Source: Clostridium sp. CAG:590
Lineage (GTDB): Bacteria > Bacillota > Clostridia > Lachnospirales > Lachnospiraceae
Assembly: GCA_000431135.1 (NCBI GenBank)
Contig: HF987854.1
Span: 1 to 8,034, forward strand
Length of the DNA stretch: 8,034 bases
Direction: 5' to 3'
The notes under the pieces were generated by a model. It saw nothing but the letters and a program-made list of their open reading frames with translations. It made no database searches and was not told the origin of the DNA. The position numbers were made by a program, and so were the translations under genes. This document shows positions 1-5,907 of the stretch, piece by piece (the stretch's first letter is position 1; each line of letters begins with the position of its first letter).

Positions 1-52
1 TTCATTGTTCTTGTTTGCTTTGCTGTTACTCATTAGCGCCGCAACAGTGATT

Positions 53-81
53 ATATTATCACAAGCATTTCGCCTTGTCAA
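53..81 (-). promoter_or_regulatory. Strong leftward sigma-A-type promoter
   Basis: On the minus strand a perfect -35 TTGACA (81 to 76) is followed after 17 nt by TAATAT (58 to 53). Overlapping alternatives are GATAAT at a 15-nt spacing and a perfect TATAAT at a 20-nt spacing. Transcription would start near position 46 and run off the left edge. It sits about 30 nt beyond the cvpA stop, with no hairpin terminator between, so the downstream unit would receive both its own transcription and read-through. The strength of the -35 would suit a stable-RNA operon or another highly expressed gene, but the target is outside the window. Confidence 0.65.
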
Positions 82-114
82 CAACTTTTTTTAAAACTTT
101 TTCACTTTTTTTAT

Positions 115-819
115 TTACAGAAAAAGTACCTTCGTCAGATCCCCCACAATGCCTACTAAAACGTTGTTATCATATAGCATTTTCAATATTGCAGACTGGT
201 TGATCTGTCCGATCAAAGTCTGACTCCAATCCATTGCACTTGTTACGGATAACACTAAAAAGAATATCCAGATCAGAATAAGTCCCTTGATTGCACCCAG
301 CATTCCACCTCCGACCTTATCAATCGAACATAATATTGGAAGCTTCGATAAACCTTTCGCCGTTCTTCCCAAAAAAAAGAAAAATATACGGCATATTAAT
401 ACAAGCACTAAAAAAACGGAAGCATTTAGTACAACCATTGCAATCGATCTGGCAATGTAGTCATACACCCCGACTGCATTTAATACACCATACATTTCTG
501 AATTATTATTGTCCAATATATTCTGTTTCATCGTCTCCGGCAAAGGCAATTCCTCAATCAATGCAACCTGGATTCCTCTGGATGTCTCTTCCCCAGACTC
601 TGAAAACTGCAGTTTATCCGTTATGTATTGTGCAAGCTTTTCATCCACCTGCATATTCTGCTCTATATACCCACTCACATGTGGTGCAATATACACAGCA
701 ACAACCATACTCGCTATAAGACCTGCCACAGAAATCAATACCCGGAACATTCCCTGCCACATTCCTGCGAGCACGCAAACTAAAAACACGACTCCAATTA
801 CTATATTCACTGTACTCAT
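115..819 (-). CDS. CvpA family integral membrane protein
   Basis: The protein has 234 residues and is predicted to be a polytopic inner-membrane protein. Hydrophobic segments lie at about residues 3-20, 26-46, 122-150 and 172-193, with a long soluble loop at about 50-120. The segment after the third helix, PILCSIDKVGGGMLGAIKG (161-179), matches the conserved core of CvpA/colicin V production proteins, in which a Pro, an Asp and a Gly-rich run precede the last helix. The family is associated with envelope homeostasis and colicin V export in proteobacteria; its biochemical activity is not established. The ATG shares ATGA with the stop of the upstream gene, and AAGGA lies a few bases before it, so translational coupling is likely. 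The loop between helices 2 and 3 is long compared with short CvpA proteins as I remember them. Family assignment is fairly secure; function is not. Confidence 0.82.
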   Translation of the reverse strand: MSTVNIVIGVVFLVCVLAGMWQGMFRVLISVAGLIASMVVAVYIAPHVSGYIEQNMQVDEKLAQYITDKLQFSESGEETSRGIQVALIEELPLPETMKQNILDNNNSEMYGVLNAVGVYDYIARSIAMVVLNASVFLVLVLICRIFFFFLGRTAKGLSKLPILCSIDKVGGGMLGAIKGLILIWIFFLVLSVTSAMDWSQTLIGQINQSAILKMLYDNNVLVGIVGDLTKVLFL

Positions 820-2144
820 TTCTGTTCCTTTTCACTCTTGTGTTTTAATCTAACAACTTCCGAACCGCTGTCATATAATACAATGTAACGACTGCTATAC
901 CCGGTCGGTACCATATCTACTACATTTTTTGAAAATGTATAAGAGAACTTTAATTTCCCTTTTACTGTATAAATCTTACACTCTGTTCCTCCTGTAAAAA
1001 TGATCTCATCCCCGATCATTCTTACATTTTCATACTTGAAATCAATTGGCTGCGACATCACTTTCCGTCCATTGGTATTGTATAATTCCAAAACGAACGG
1101 CGCCTTATTCTGATCTTTTTTGGCATCTTCATTATTCGGTATAACAATTCCGACATATTTATCGTTGAATACCACGCTCTGCACTTCCTCTTTGAGTGCA
1201 ATCTTGGCTTTCTCGCTCGGTTTCTCTCTCATTGTATATAATATGATCTGATTGTCTCCAAATGCACAGATCGTATTATTATCCAAAAATTCTACTTTCG
1301 GTACAAGTGTAGATTCCAACTGATAGCCGCCCATTAGACGGTCTGCATTTTCATTCACACCTACCGGACCAAAATTATATGCTGCCAGTCCATTCTTCGC
1401 ATTCACGCCATCCAAATACATATAAGTAGAGAATAGCTTGGTTCCATCAGATGACAAATCAATATCCATTGGATATCCACTCTTATCAATCGTTGTCTGA
1501 ATCTCCGAAACCGGTTCTCCGTTCTTATCATAAATGTTGATGTAATTCTCTTTGCTCTCGCCTTCCAAGATAACAGCAAACTCTCCCTGAGATGCAACTT
1601 CAATGTCACAGATCTTATACGGCATTGATGTGTTACTTACTTTTCCTTCCTTGTTAAATACATACACGTCATTACCGTTCAGATCTGCAATGGCTATATA
1701 ATCACCCGATACGTCCGCTGTGGGCATCTTCATTGCAAATGTTTCATTCCAGACAGCTTTCCCCTTCTCATCCACATAAGTTGCACCGTCTTTGCTATAT
1801 TTGAGAAGAGACTCCTGATACGGAATGTAATCTAACATAGATGCATTCTTAACGCCTGTCTCTTCCACAACTTCGTATCCATTGTATGTCCTGTTCACAA
1901 AATATATGCTACCCAGAATAATCAAAGCGACCACACATATAGCAATTACTCCTTTTGAGATGTGCTTCGAAAAACCTTTTGGGAACAACCGGGGCATCTC
2001 ATTCTCGTCATCCTCTTCTATTGGATCCTCATCCTCTGTTCCCGCCGCTAACTCTACTACATTATCCTCTTGTTCCTGACGTTCCCGCTTATTAAACCTC
2101 TGCATTATTGACTTTAACTGATTGTTCTTTTGTGTTTTTTTCAT
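816..2144 (-). CDS. DUF5711-like single-pass membrane protein with a beta-propeller-like outer domain
   Basis: The protein has 442 residues. A short basic N-terminus is followed by a very acidic stretch (about 24-50), one transmembrane helix at about 65-83, and an outer domain of some 350 residues. That domain is rich in short beta strands with recurring patterns such as GDYIAIADLNGNDVYVFNKEG, TLFSTYMYLDG-like turns and IILYTMREK. This looks like a WD40/PQQ-type propeller, though I cannot count blades reliably. I recognise it as resembling the DUF5711 proteins of Clostridia, which I recall as often next to cvpA. The role is unknown; an extracytoplasmic sensor or scaffold is inference only. 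The start at 2144 is supported by AAAAGG 8 nt upstream. The gene ends in the ATGA overlap with cvpA and begins 80 nt after the LysM ORF, so it is probably the middle of one operon. Confidence 0.7.
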   Translation of the reverse strand: MKKTQKNNQLKSIMQRFNKRERQEQEDNVVELAAGTEDEDPIEEDDENEMPRLFPKGFSKHISKGVIAICVVALIILGSIYFVNRTYNGYEVVEETGVKNASMLDYIPYQESLLKYSKDGATYVDEKGKAVWNETFAMKMPTADVSGDYIAIADLNGNDVYVFNKEGKVSNTSMPYKICDIEVASQGEFAVILEGESKENYINIYDKNGEPVSEIQTTIDKSGYPMDIDLSSDGTKLFSTYMYLDGVNAKNGLAAYNFGPVGVNENADRLMGGYQLESTLVPKVEFLDNNTICAFGDNQIILYTMREKPSEKAKIALKEEVQSVVFNDKYVGIVIPNNEDAKKDQNKAPFVLELYNTNGRKVMSQPIDFKYENVRMIGDEIIFTGGTECKIYTVKGKLKFSYTFSKNVVDMVPTGYSSRYIVLYDSGSEVVRLKHKSEKEQK

Positions 2145-2186
2145 ATTTCAAACCTTTTCCTAAATATACAGAATCTATCTAATCTT

Positions 2187-2202
2187 ATATAGTATACTAT
2201 AT
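2187..2202. repeat. Perfect 16-bp AT-rich palindrome upstream of the DUF5711 gene
   Basis: ATATAGTATACTATAT is an exact 16-bp palindrome lying 43-58 nt before the DUF5711 start codon, in the 80-nt gap after the LysM ORF. On the minus strand it contains -10-like hexamers (TATACT and, just beyond, TATAAG), but no acceptable -35 lies 16-18 nt upstream. It could be an operator or part of a weak internal promoter, or only a product of AT-rich composition. It has no GC-rich stem and is not a terminator. Confidence 0.35.
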
Positions 2203-2224
2203 TTTTTTAAAAGGTACTAGCTTT

Positions 2225-2677
2225 TTATTTCTTTACCGTTGGAATCATGATCTGATCCCCTTCATGAATATCATCTGCTTCCCCTAATCCGTTTGCCTCC
2301 ATCAGTTCCGCTACATAACCTACAGAATTATACATCTTAAAGCTGATCGAGGATAATGTATCTCCACTTTGAACCGTATAATACCGCGGTAGATTGGCTG
2401 CTGCAGTCTTTGCATCTGTTGTAGTTTTTTCTGTACTTGCTTTTTCCTTGCCGGCTGAAGTCTCACTCCTCTTCATGCCCGTTTCCGTCTGTTGCTCCTG
2501 TGCAAATACTTCGACTCCGTTTTCCGCCAACGCAAGTTCTACTTTTTCCAACATTTGATAATTGCTGAATACCGCAATGCCCAACGCCAACACTGCAATT
2601 GCTAAAAAGGCGCACACCGCCTGCAACCGCCGATTCATGAGTTCGATCCGGACACTTCTCGCGTTCGATCCGGACAC
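2225..2677 (-). CDS. LysM peptidoglycan-binding protein (3' half of the frameshifted gene)
   Basis: This ORF has 150 residues from a GTG at 2677. It has one transmembrane helix (about 19-38), then a low-complexity Glu/Thr/Lys-rich spacer (about 56-92) and a clear LysM domain (about 99-146). The LysM hallmarks are YTVQSGDTLSSIS, an internal LMEANGL and the closing IHEGDQIMIP. LysM binds the N-acetylglucosamine backbone of peptidoglycan, so this part should face the wall with its N-terminus inside. The GTG lies inside the duplicated repeat and has no well-placed Shine-Dalgarno sequence. An ATG at codon 14 (MNRRLQ) also lacks one. Independent translation is therefore doubtful, and this is best read as the C-terminal half of the gene starting at 3356. 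If it is made by re-initiation, it would be a small anchored LysM protein without the cytosolic domain. Confidence 0.7.
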   Translation of the reverse strand: MSGSNARSVRIELMNRRLQAVCAFLAIAVLALGIAVFSNYQMLEKVELALAENGVEVFAQEQQTETGMKRSETSAGKEKASTEKTTTDAKTAAANLPRYYTVQSGDTLSSISFKMYNSVGYVAELMEANGLGEADDIHEGDQIMIPTVKK

Positions 2678-3356
2678 TTCTCGCCCGTTCTTCCATTATC
2701 TTCTTGTAATTGCGCAATACAGCCTCATCTTTCTGTTCCACTGCACTTTGTCGTTCCGGTTCTGTTTCTCCTTTTGATTCAATCATGAAATTCTGCATTG
2801 CTTCATTTCTTGCATAATATATATAATATCCGCTCTGACGGCGAAGACCCTCTTCATCCATCAGGTAAAATGCATCCTCTCCCTCTAAGGCATCCATAAT
2901 GTACAGCACCTTGTCCGGTCCCGCAAAATTATCCATGTGTAATTTTACGATCATATCATTTACCGATGTTGAAAATCCCATTCGCGACAGAAACCAGCCT
3001 ACCACTTCCAGATCCGGGAAGTATGTCTTCACTTCCTGATAGATAAAACTCCACGTCTCCCCGTCAAAGGTACTTTCTTCCAGATCCAGTTCCAGATTCT
3101 GTGCCGCCAATGCTCCACTGACATATATCACGTCAGCCTGTCCGTTTCTCTGTACTTCTCCGACCAAAATAGCCCCTCTGGCAAATGTCGAGTTAGGATT
3201 TGCCAATTGCTTCAAATACGTCATTACATAATCTTCAATGTATATCCGCCGATTTCCTGTCGGCATTCCAATCTGCCTTATATTCTTAGGCAATGTAATT
3301 CCCGCAAAAATGTTATCCTCTGTGTTCTCTTGTTTGTCATACACAATTTCTATCAT
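2463..3356 (-). CDS. MPN/JAMM-like domain protein lacking the metal ligands (5' half of the frameshifted gene)
   Basis: The ORF encodes 297 residues, but only the first 231 or so are genuine; the tail after RSVRIE is out-of-frame. Residues about 40-190 fit the MPN (JAB1/Mov34) fold pattern. They include an early helix, GAILVGEV, a helix with WSFIYQEV, then DLEVVGWFLSRMGFS where active JAMM proteases have GW-HSHP, and later VLYIMDALEGEDAFY and GYYIYYARNEAMQNFM. The His-x-His zinc ligands are replaced by L-S-R, and the upstream catalytic Glu seems absent. It should therefore be a non-catalytic, Rpn8-like scaffold rather than a protease. The domain is predicted cytosolic. The start at 3356 is supported by AAAGGA 8 nt upstream. 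The MPN call is by pattern, with moderate confidence; a novel fold is the alternative. Confidence 0.65.
   Translation of the reverse strand: MIEIVYDKQENTEDNIFAGITLPKNIRQIGMPTGNRRIYIEDYVMTYLKQLANPNSTFARGAILVGEVQRNGQADVIYVSGALAAQNLELDLEESTFDGETWSFIYQEVKTYFPDLEVVGWFLSRMGFSTSVNDMIVKLHMDNFAGPDKVLYIMDALEGEDAFYLMDEEGLRRQSGYYIYYARNEAMQNFMIESKGETEPERQSAVEQKDEAVLRNYKKIMEERARSVRIEREKCPDRTHESAVAGGVRLFSNCSVGVGHCGIQQLSNVGKSRTCVGGKRSRSICTGATDGNGHEEE
2641..2684. repeat. Exact 22-bp tandem duplication causing a frameshift
   Basis: Copy 1 is 2641-2662 and copy 2 is 2663-2684. They are identical and start with GTTCGATCCGG; the flanking bases do not extend the match. Because 22 is not a multiple of three, the second copy shifts the reading frame of the minus-strand gene by +1. 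One, four or seven copies would keep the frame open, while two or three close it. The unit encodes ARSVRIE-type sequence in both halves, which is how the duplication shows in the two protein frames. Confidence 0.95.
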
Positions 3357-3367
3357 GATTTCCGTCC

Positions 3368-3468
3368 TTTCCGTGACATTTTTGCTTTTCTAAACATAAC
3401 ACGTTCCATTTACTTATCATGTCTAAAATTGTCTTTCCTCTCGTAAAAATGTCCGCAAAACACGGAAA
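3368..3468. repeat. Interrupted inverted repeat in a divergent promoter region
   Basis: The left arm TTTCCGTGACATTTTT (3368-3383) is matched in reverse complement by AAAAATGT (3445-3452) and CACGGAAA (3461-3468), with about 8 bases inserted between these two blocks. All 16 left-arm bases have a partner. The arms flank the proposed promoter of the MPN-LysM gene. They could be operator half-sites for a factor that loops the DNA, or a long-range RNA stem. The remaining part of 3357-3588 shows no gene. Confidence 0.5.
3396..3425 (-). promoter_or_regulatory. Candidate promoter of the MPN-LysM / DUF5711 / CvpA operon
   Basis: On the minus strand a -35-like TAGACA (3425 to 3420, 5 of 6 to TTGACA) is followed after 18 nt by TGTTAT (3401 to 3396, 4 of 6 to TATAAT). 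Transcription would begin near 3389, giving a leader of about 33 nt before the ATG at 3356. This is the best match in the region, but it is moderate and untested. Confidence 0.4.
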
Positions 3469-3588
3469 TATATTCGTCATTTATACAGAATACGACACCC
3501 CGGCTTTGATTAAAACAGGCTCATTCTGTCTATGCTTTACATACAATATGGTAAGTGGCACTTTCCAAATCTGAATCAGGAGGTTATT

Positions 3589-4143
3589 ATGAAACCTTAT
3601 TACTATAATGCTTTTGAAAAGGGTGCTGATTTTGAAATGAACCGGGAACTATGCTGCATTTTACAGCAAAAGAAAGTTCCATCCGGTAATACGGTTATAT
3701 TATGCATCGGAACCGATCGTGCGACCGGCGATTGTTTAGGTCCTCTCGTCGGAGATTATTTGAAAAAAGCAATTCCGGATCTCGCCGTCTATGGTACATT
3801 AGAACATCCTGTACACGCCCTGAATCTGGAACAGACCATTCAGGAGATATATACGATATATGAACAACCTTTTATTATTGCAATTGATGCATCTCTTGGA
3901 ACCCGGGAACACATCGGATACGCAACCCTAAGCCATTCGCCTCTTCTTCCCGGCAAAGGAGTAAATAAAAAACTGCCTGCAATAGGGAACCTCTCTATCA
4001 CAGGCATTGTAAATGTCGCCGGTTTTCCAAATTCAATTCTATTACAAAGCACGCGGCTCCACACAGTTATGACACTTGCAACCTGTATCAGCAATGCCAT
4101 AAGCTGGTATTTTTTAGAAGATTATCTTCCTGCTCCTTTGTAA
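3589..4143 (+). CDS. yyaC: YyaC family spore protein
   Basis: The protein has 184 residues. I chose the ATG at 3589 over the in-frame ATG at 3532 because a full AGGAGG (3578-3583) sits 5 nt before it, inside the longer reading frame. The core VILCIGTDRATGDCLGPLVGDYL (approximately residues 34-57) carries the G-T-D and G-D-x-x-G-P-x-x-G signature of the YyaC family, which is related in fold to the germination protease GPR and to hydrogenase maturation proteases. Further conserved parts are GTLEHPVHALNL, IIAIDASLG and the late GNLSITGIVNVAGF. In Bacillus yyaC belongs to forespore gene expression, so this suggests an endospore former. The exact biochemical activity is not established. Its 3' end overlaps the convergent coiled-coil gene by 22 nt. 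No convincing sigma-F, sigma-G or sigma-A promoter could be assigned upstream. Confidence 0.88.
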   Translation: MKPYYYNAFEKGADFEMNRELCCILQQKKVPSGNTVILCIGTDRATGDCLGPLVGDYLKKAIPDLAVYGTLEHPVHALNLEQTIQEIYTIYEQPFIIAIDASLGTREHIGYATLSHSPLLPGKGVNKKLPAIGNLSITGIVNVAGFPNSILLQSTRLHTVMTLATCISNAISWYFLEDYLPAPL

Positions 4144-5237
4144 GCAGCAATTGCTTCCGACACGGTATCCGCCGTTCCGTCTTCCATCAGGGAAATCAAA
4201 TCTGCCACCTTCGAAGGTGTGCAGAACTCTTTTCCTAAAATTGCTCCATAATTATTCGCAATGGCAAGTGACGAATTCTGGATATCCTCATCCAACACCG
4301 TCATACGTTCTTCCATCTCTTCAATGCTTGCCTTCATCTGTTCTAACTTGCCAAGTCTGCGGTCATTTACTTCATTGGTCAGAATCTGCTTCGTCTCGCT
4401 CTCAAATACCGTCATTGCATCCTGTTTCTCCTGACTAATCTGATTCAGCTCTTCGTCTAATTCTTCTAACTTCGTATCATATTTGTCCAGACCATATTGA
4501 CTGTCGTCTTTGTCTTTGTTGATCTTGTTACGAATTGCTTTCATCTGTCTCTTATTGGCTGCAATCTGATCCTTGAGATTACGACCTTCCGTCAATGTCT
4601 CATAATGCTGCAATTTGACCTTATTCATCATAAGTACATAGATAAAACTGATGATAAACAATACAACCGATACCAGCATTGCACATAAGAATGTCTGATT
4701 GGCATTGTCTTTAAACAACACATGTGCTGACAAAACATATAACAATGTCGGAACACCAATATACACCACAATCAAAGTAACAACCAATGTCACAATCTCT
4801 AATATCCGTTTGGTCATAAACAATGAATAGAAGAATTCTCCCATGCAAAATGTCGGCACATGCTGCGCCTTAAATAACGTCTTCATCTCAACCTGCAACT
4901 GGCGGTTCTCCTCCGTCAATTCTGCAGTCTCATAAGAAACACGTTCATCTACTCTCTTCGACTTTGCTTTATCCCTCTTTGTCCGGACACTCCGGCTCTT
5001 GCTCTTATTCGCATCGATCTGGTCATCATATGTCTTCTCAATCTCACTCTTCCGTTTGCGGATCGTCTGTGCGATCTCATCCTGTATGGATTTCTCCTCT
5101 GACGTGATCGCCTTCTTCAAATTCTTCTCCTGATTCTTATATTCCGCTAATTCCTTCTTCAACTGTTCTACAGCCTCTAAGTCTGTCTGAACCTGATATA
5201 GATAATCTACATTTTCATTGAATACACTATCTTGCAT
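4122..5237 (-). CDS. Membrane protein with two transmembrane helices between long coiled coils
   Basis: The protein has 371 residues. The start at 5237 (MQDSVFNEN) is preferred over the ATG at 5261 because GAGAGG sits 7 nt before it. Residues about 15-122 form a strongly charged coiled coil with a very basic middle (KRKSEIEK to RTKRDKAKSKR). Two hydrophobic helices lie at about 146-170 and 181-204, separated by a short polar loop. A second coiled coil spans about 206-320. The C-terminus (about 340-371) carries a helical DLISLMEDGTADTVSEAIAAYK segment like the tails I recall in other Clostridial coiled-coil membrane proteins. With two helices in a hairpin, both coiled coils should face the cytoplasm. 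No enzyme motif or nucleotide-binding loop is visible. Function is unrecognised; a scaffold or membrane-shaping role is speculation. It appears to be a single-gene unit with its own upstream region. Confidence 0.8.
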   Translation of the reverse strand: MQDSVFNENVDYLYQVQTDLEAVEQLKKELAEYKNQEKNLKKAITSEEKSIQDEIAQTIRKRKSEIEKTYDDQIDANKSKSRSVRTKRDKAKSKRVDERVSYETAELTEENRQLQVEMKTLFKAQHVPTFCMGEFFYSLFMTKRILEIVTLVVTLIVVYIGVPTLLYVLSAHVLFKDNANQTFLCAMLVSVVLFIISFIYVLMMNKVKLQHYETLTEGRNLKDQIAANKRQMKAIRNKINKDKDDSQYGLDKYDTKLEELDEELNQISQEKQDAMTVFESETKQILTNEVNDRRLGKLEQMKASIEEMEERMTVLDEDIQNSSLAIANNYGAILGKEFCTPSKVADLISLMEDGTADTVSEAIAAYKGAGR

Positions 5238-5279
5238 ATAACTGCCTCTCTTTCGCATCATTACACACTATATATGCTA

Positions 5280-5308
5280 ATATTATCAAACCTACCATAT
5301 AAATACAA
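5280..5308 (-). promoter_or_regulatory. Weak candidate promoter of the coiled-coil membrane protein gene
   Basis: On the minus strand TTGTAT (5308 to 5303) and TAATAT (5285 to 5280) are separated by 17 nt. The spacing is ideal, but the boxes match the consensus at only 3 and 4 of 6 positions. The predicted start near 5273 leaves a leader of about 36 nt containing the ribosome binding site. Confidence 0.35.
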
Positions 5309-5369
5309 CCGTTTTCGACAATTCCTTTTTTATTCAGATAATCTTCATAATCTTTTCTGCGGCAAGCCA

Positions 5370-5398
5370 TTGTGTTTCCTATTGTTTTATTATATACT
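5370..5398 (+). promoter_or_regulatory. Candidate promoter of the CBS-domain gene
   Basis: TTGTGT (5370-5375) and TATACT (5393-5398) are 17 nt apart. The -10 matches TATAAT at 5 of 6 positions and the -35 keeps the TTG core. A start near 5405 would place the GGGAGG ribosome binding site (5425-5430) about 20 nt into the transcript. Confidence 0.5.
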
Positions 5399-5429
5399 AT
5401 GTACAAGTGTTTTTATTGTGTAATGGGAG

Positions 5430-5840
5430 GTGAACATAATCAACATACTATTCTTTTTAACACCGAAAGCAGAAGTCGCCTATTTAGAAGAAGATTACTC
5501 TCTCCGTCAGGTTCTTGAGAAGATGGAATACCACCAATATTCTTCCATCCCTATTCTCAATGACTCCGGAGAATATATTGGTTCTCTGACAGAAGGTGAC
5601 ATTTTATGGTATTTGCGCCACAACGATATCGCAACCGCTTTGAAATGGCCGGAAAGCCTGCATTTAACCGATGTTCCAAGACGACACGACTACGAGCCTG
5701 TCAATGCAAGTTCTGATATGGAAGATCTGCTTTCCAAGATCATCCAGCAGAATTTCGTTCCTGTCGTGGACGATTGCGATAAATTCATCGGAATCATTAC
5801 AAGACGTGATGTGATTCAGTATTACTATAACCGAACATAA
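5430..5840 (+). CDS. Tandem CBS-domain protein
   Basis: The product is 133-136 residues and is almost entirely two CBS domains, approximately residues 10-65 and 75-135. Visible CBS features are DYSLRQVLEKMEYHQYSSIPILNDSGEYIGSLTEGD-type sequence in the first and MEDLLSKIIQ, FVPVVDD and KFIGIITRRDV in the second. A CBS pair usually binds adenine nucleotides; no effector domain is attached, so it probably acts on a partner. The listed start is the GTG at 5430, but this overlaps the GGGAGG ribosome binding site (5425-5430) and so is poorly placed. The in-frame ATC at 5439 is 8 nt beyond GGAGG and would give INILFFLTPK. Relatives I recall begin MNILFFLTPK. An ATC start, or an ATG to ATC change, is therefore likely. 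The gene stands alone, ending just before a terminator. Confidence 0.82.
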   Translation: MNIINILFFLTPKAEVAYLEEDYSLRQVLEKMEYHQYSSIPILNDSGEYIGSLTEGDILWYLRHNDIATALKWPESLHLTDVPRRHDYEPVNASSDMEDLLSKIIQQNFVPVVDDCDKFIGIITRRDVIQYYYNRT

Positions 5841-5841
5841 T

Positions 5842-5882
5842 AAAAAGGTGTCAGACTATGTATCATAGTCCGGCACCTTTTT
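5842..5882. terminator. Bidirectional intrinsic terminator
   Basis: The outer arms AAAAAGGTG (5842-5850) and CACCTTTTT (5874-5882) pair, as do the inner arms GACTATG (5854-5860) and CATAGTC (5864-5870). These enclose a TAT loop and one internal mismatch. The stem starts with a run of A and ends with a run of T, so it works for both strands. It lies 1 nt after the CBS gene stop and 25 nt beyond the stop of the convergent HD-GYP gene, so it probably ends both transcripts. Confidence 0.88.
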
Positions 5883-5907
5883 ATATACCTGTCATCTATA
5901 ACAATGT

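Larger units (their letters stand above)
2225..3356 (-). pseudogene. Frameshifted gene for an MPN-like / transmembrane / LysM protein
   Basis: Two overlapping ORFs here are the two halves of one gene. Removing one copy of the 22-bp tandem repeat at 2641-2684 leaves 1110 nt that read through from the ATG at 3356 to the TAA at 2225, giving 369 residues. These are an MPN/JAMM-like domain (about 40-190), a charged linker (about 195-231), one transmembrane helix (about 238-257), a Thr/Lys/Glu-rich spacer and a C-terminal LysM domain. With two copies the frame is shifted by +1 after RSVRIE (residue 231), and the first half continues for 66 missense residues to a stop at 2463. I infer a recent disruption or a reversible switch. 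The halves are also listed separately because an automatic annotation may call either or both as CDS. Confidence 0.75.

Noticed and set aside
1..33. Minus-strand open frame from an ATG at 33 (MSNSKANKNNE) running off the left edge
   Set aside because: It has no ribosome binding site, would start only about 13 nt after the predicted transcript start, and has low-complexity composition. It may just be leader RNA.
2211..2226. AAAAGGTACTAGCTTTTT as a terminator after the LysM ORF
   Set aside because: The stem would be only five base pairs, four of them A-T, with a 7-base loop. It is too weak.
2603..2703. Programmed ribosomal frameshifting to join the two half-ORFs
   Set aside because: No slippery heptamer, strong stop context or downstream pseudoknot is apparent, and the exact tandem duplication explains the frame change fully.
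3501..3588. Sporulation sigma-factor promoter for yyaC
   Set aside because: CATACAA and TTGATT/TATGCT-like boxes exist, but spacing or sequence fits neither sigma-G, sigma-F nor sigma-A well enough to annotate.
3532..3588. Longer yyaC start at the ATG at 3532
   Set aside because: It lacks a ribosome binding site, whereas the ATG at 3589 has a full AGGAGG at 5 nt. The added residues do not look like the family.
4979..4999. GTCCGGAC-type palindrome resembling the 22-bp repeat unit
   Set aside because: It lies inside the coiled-coil gene and arises from similar codons for an RSVR motif. It is not a dispersed repeat.
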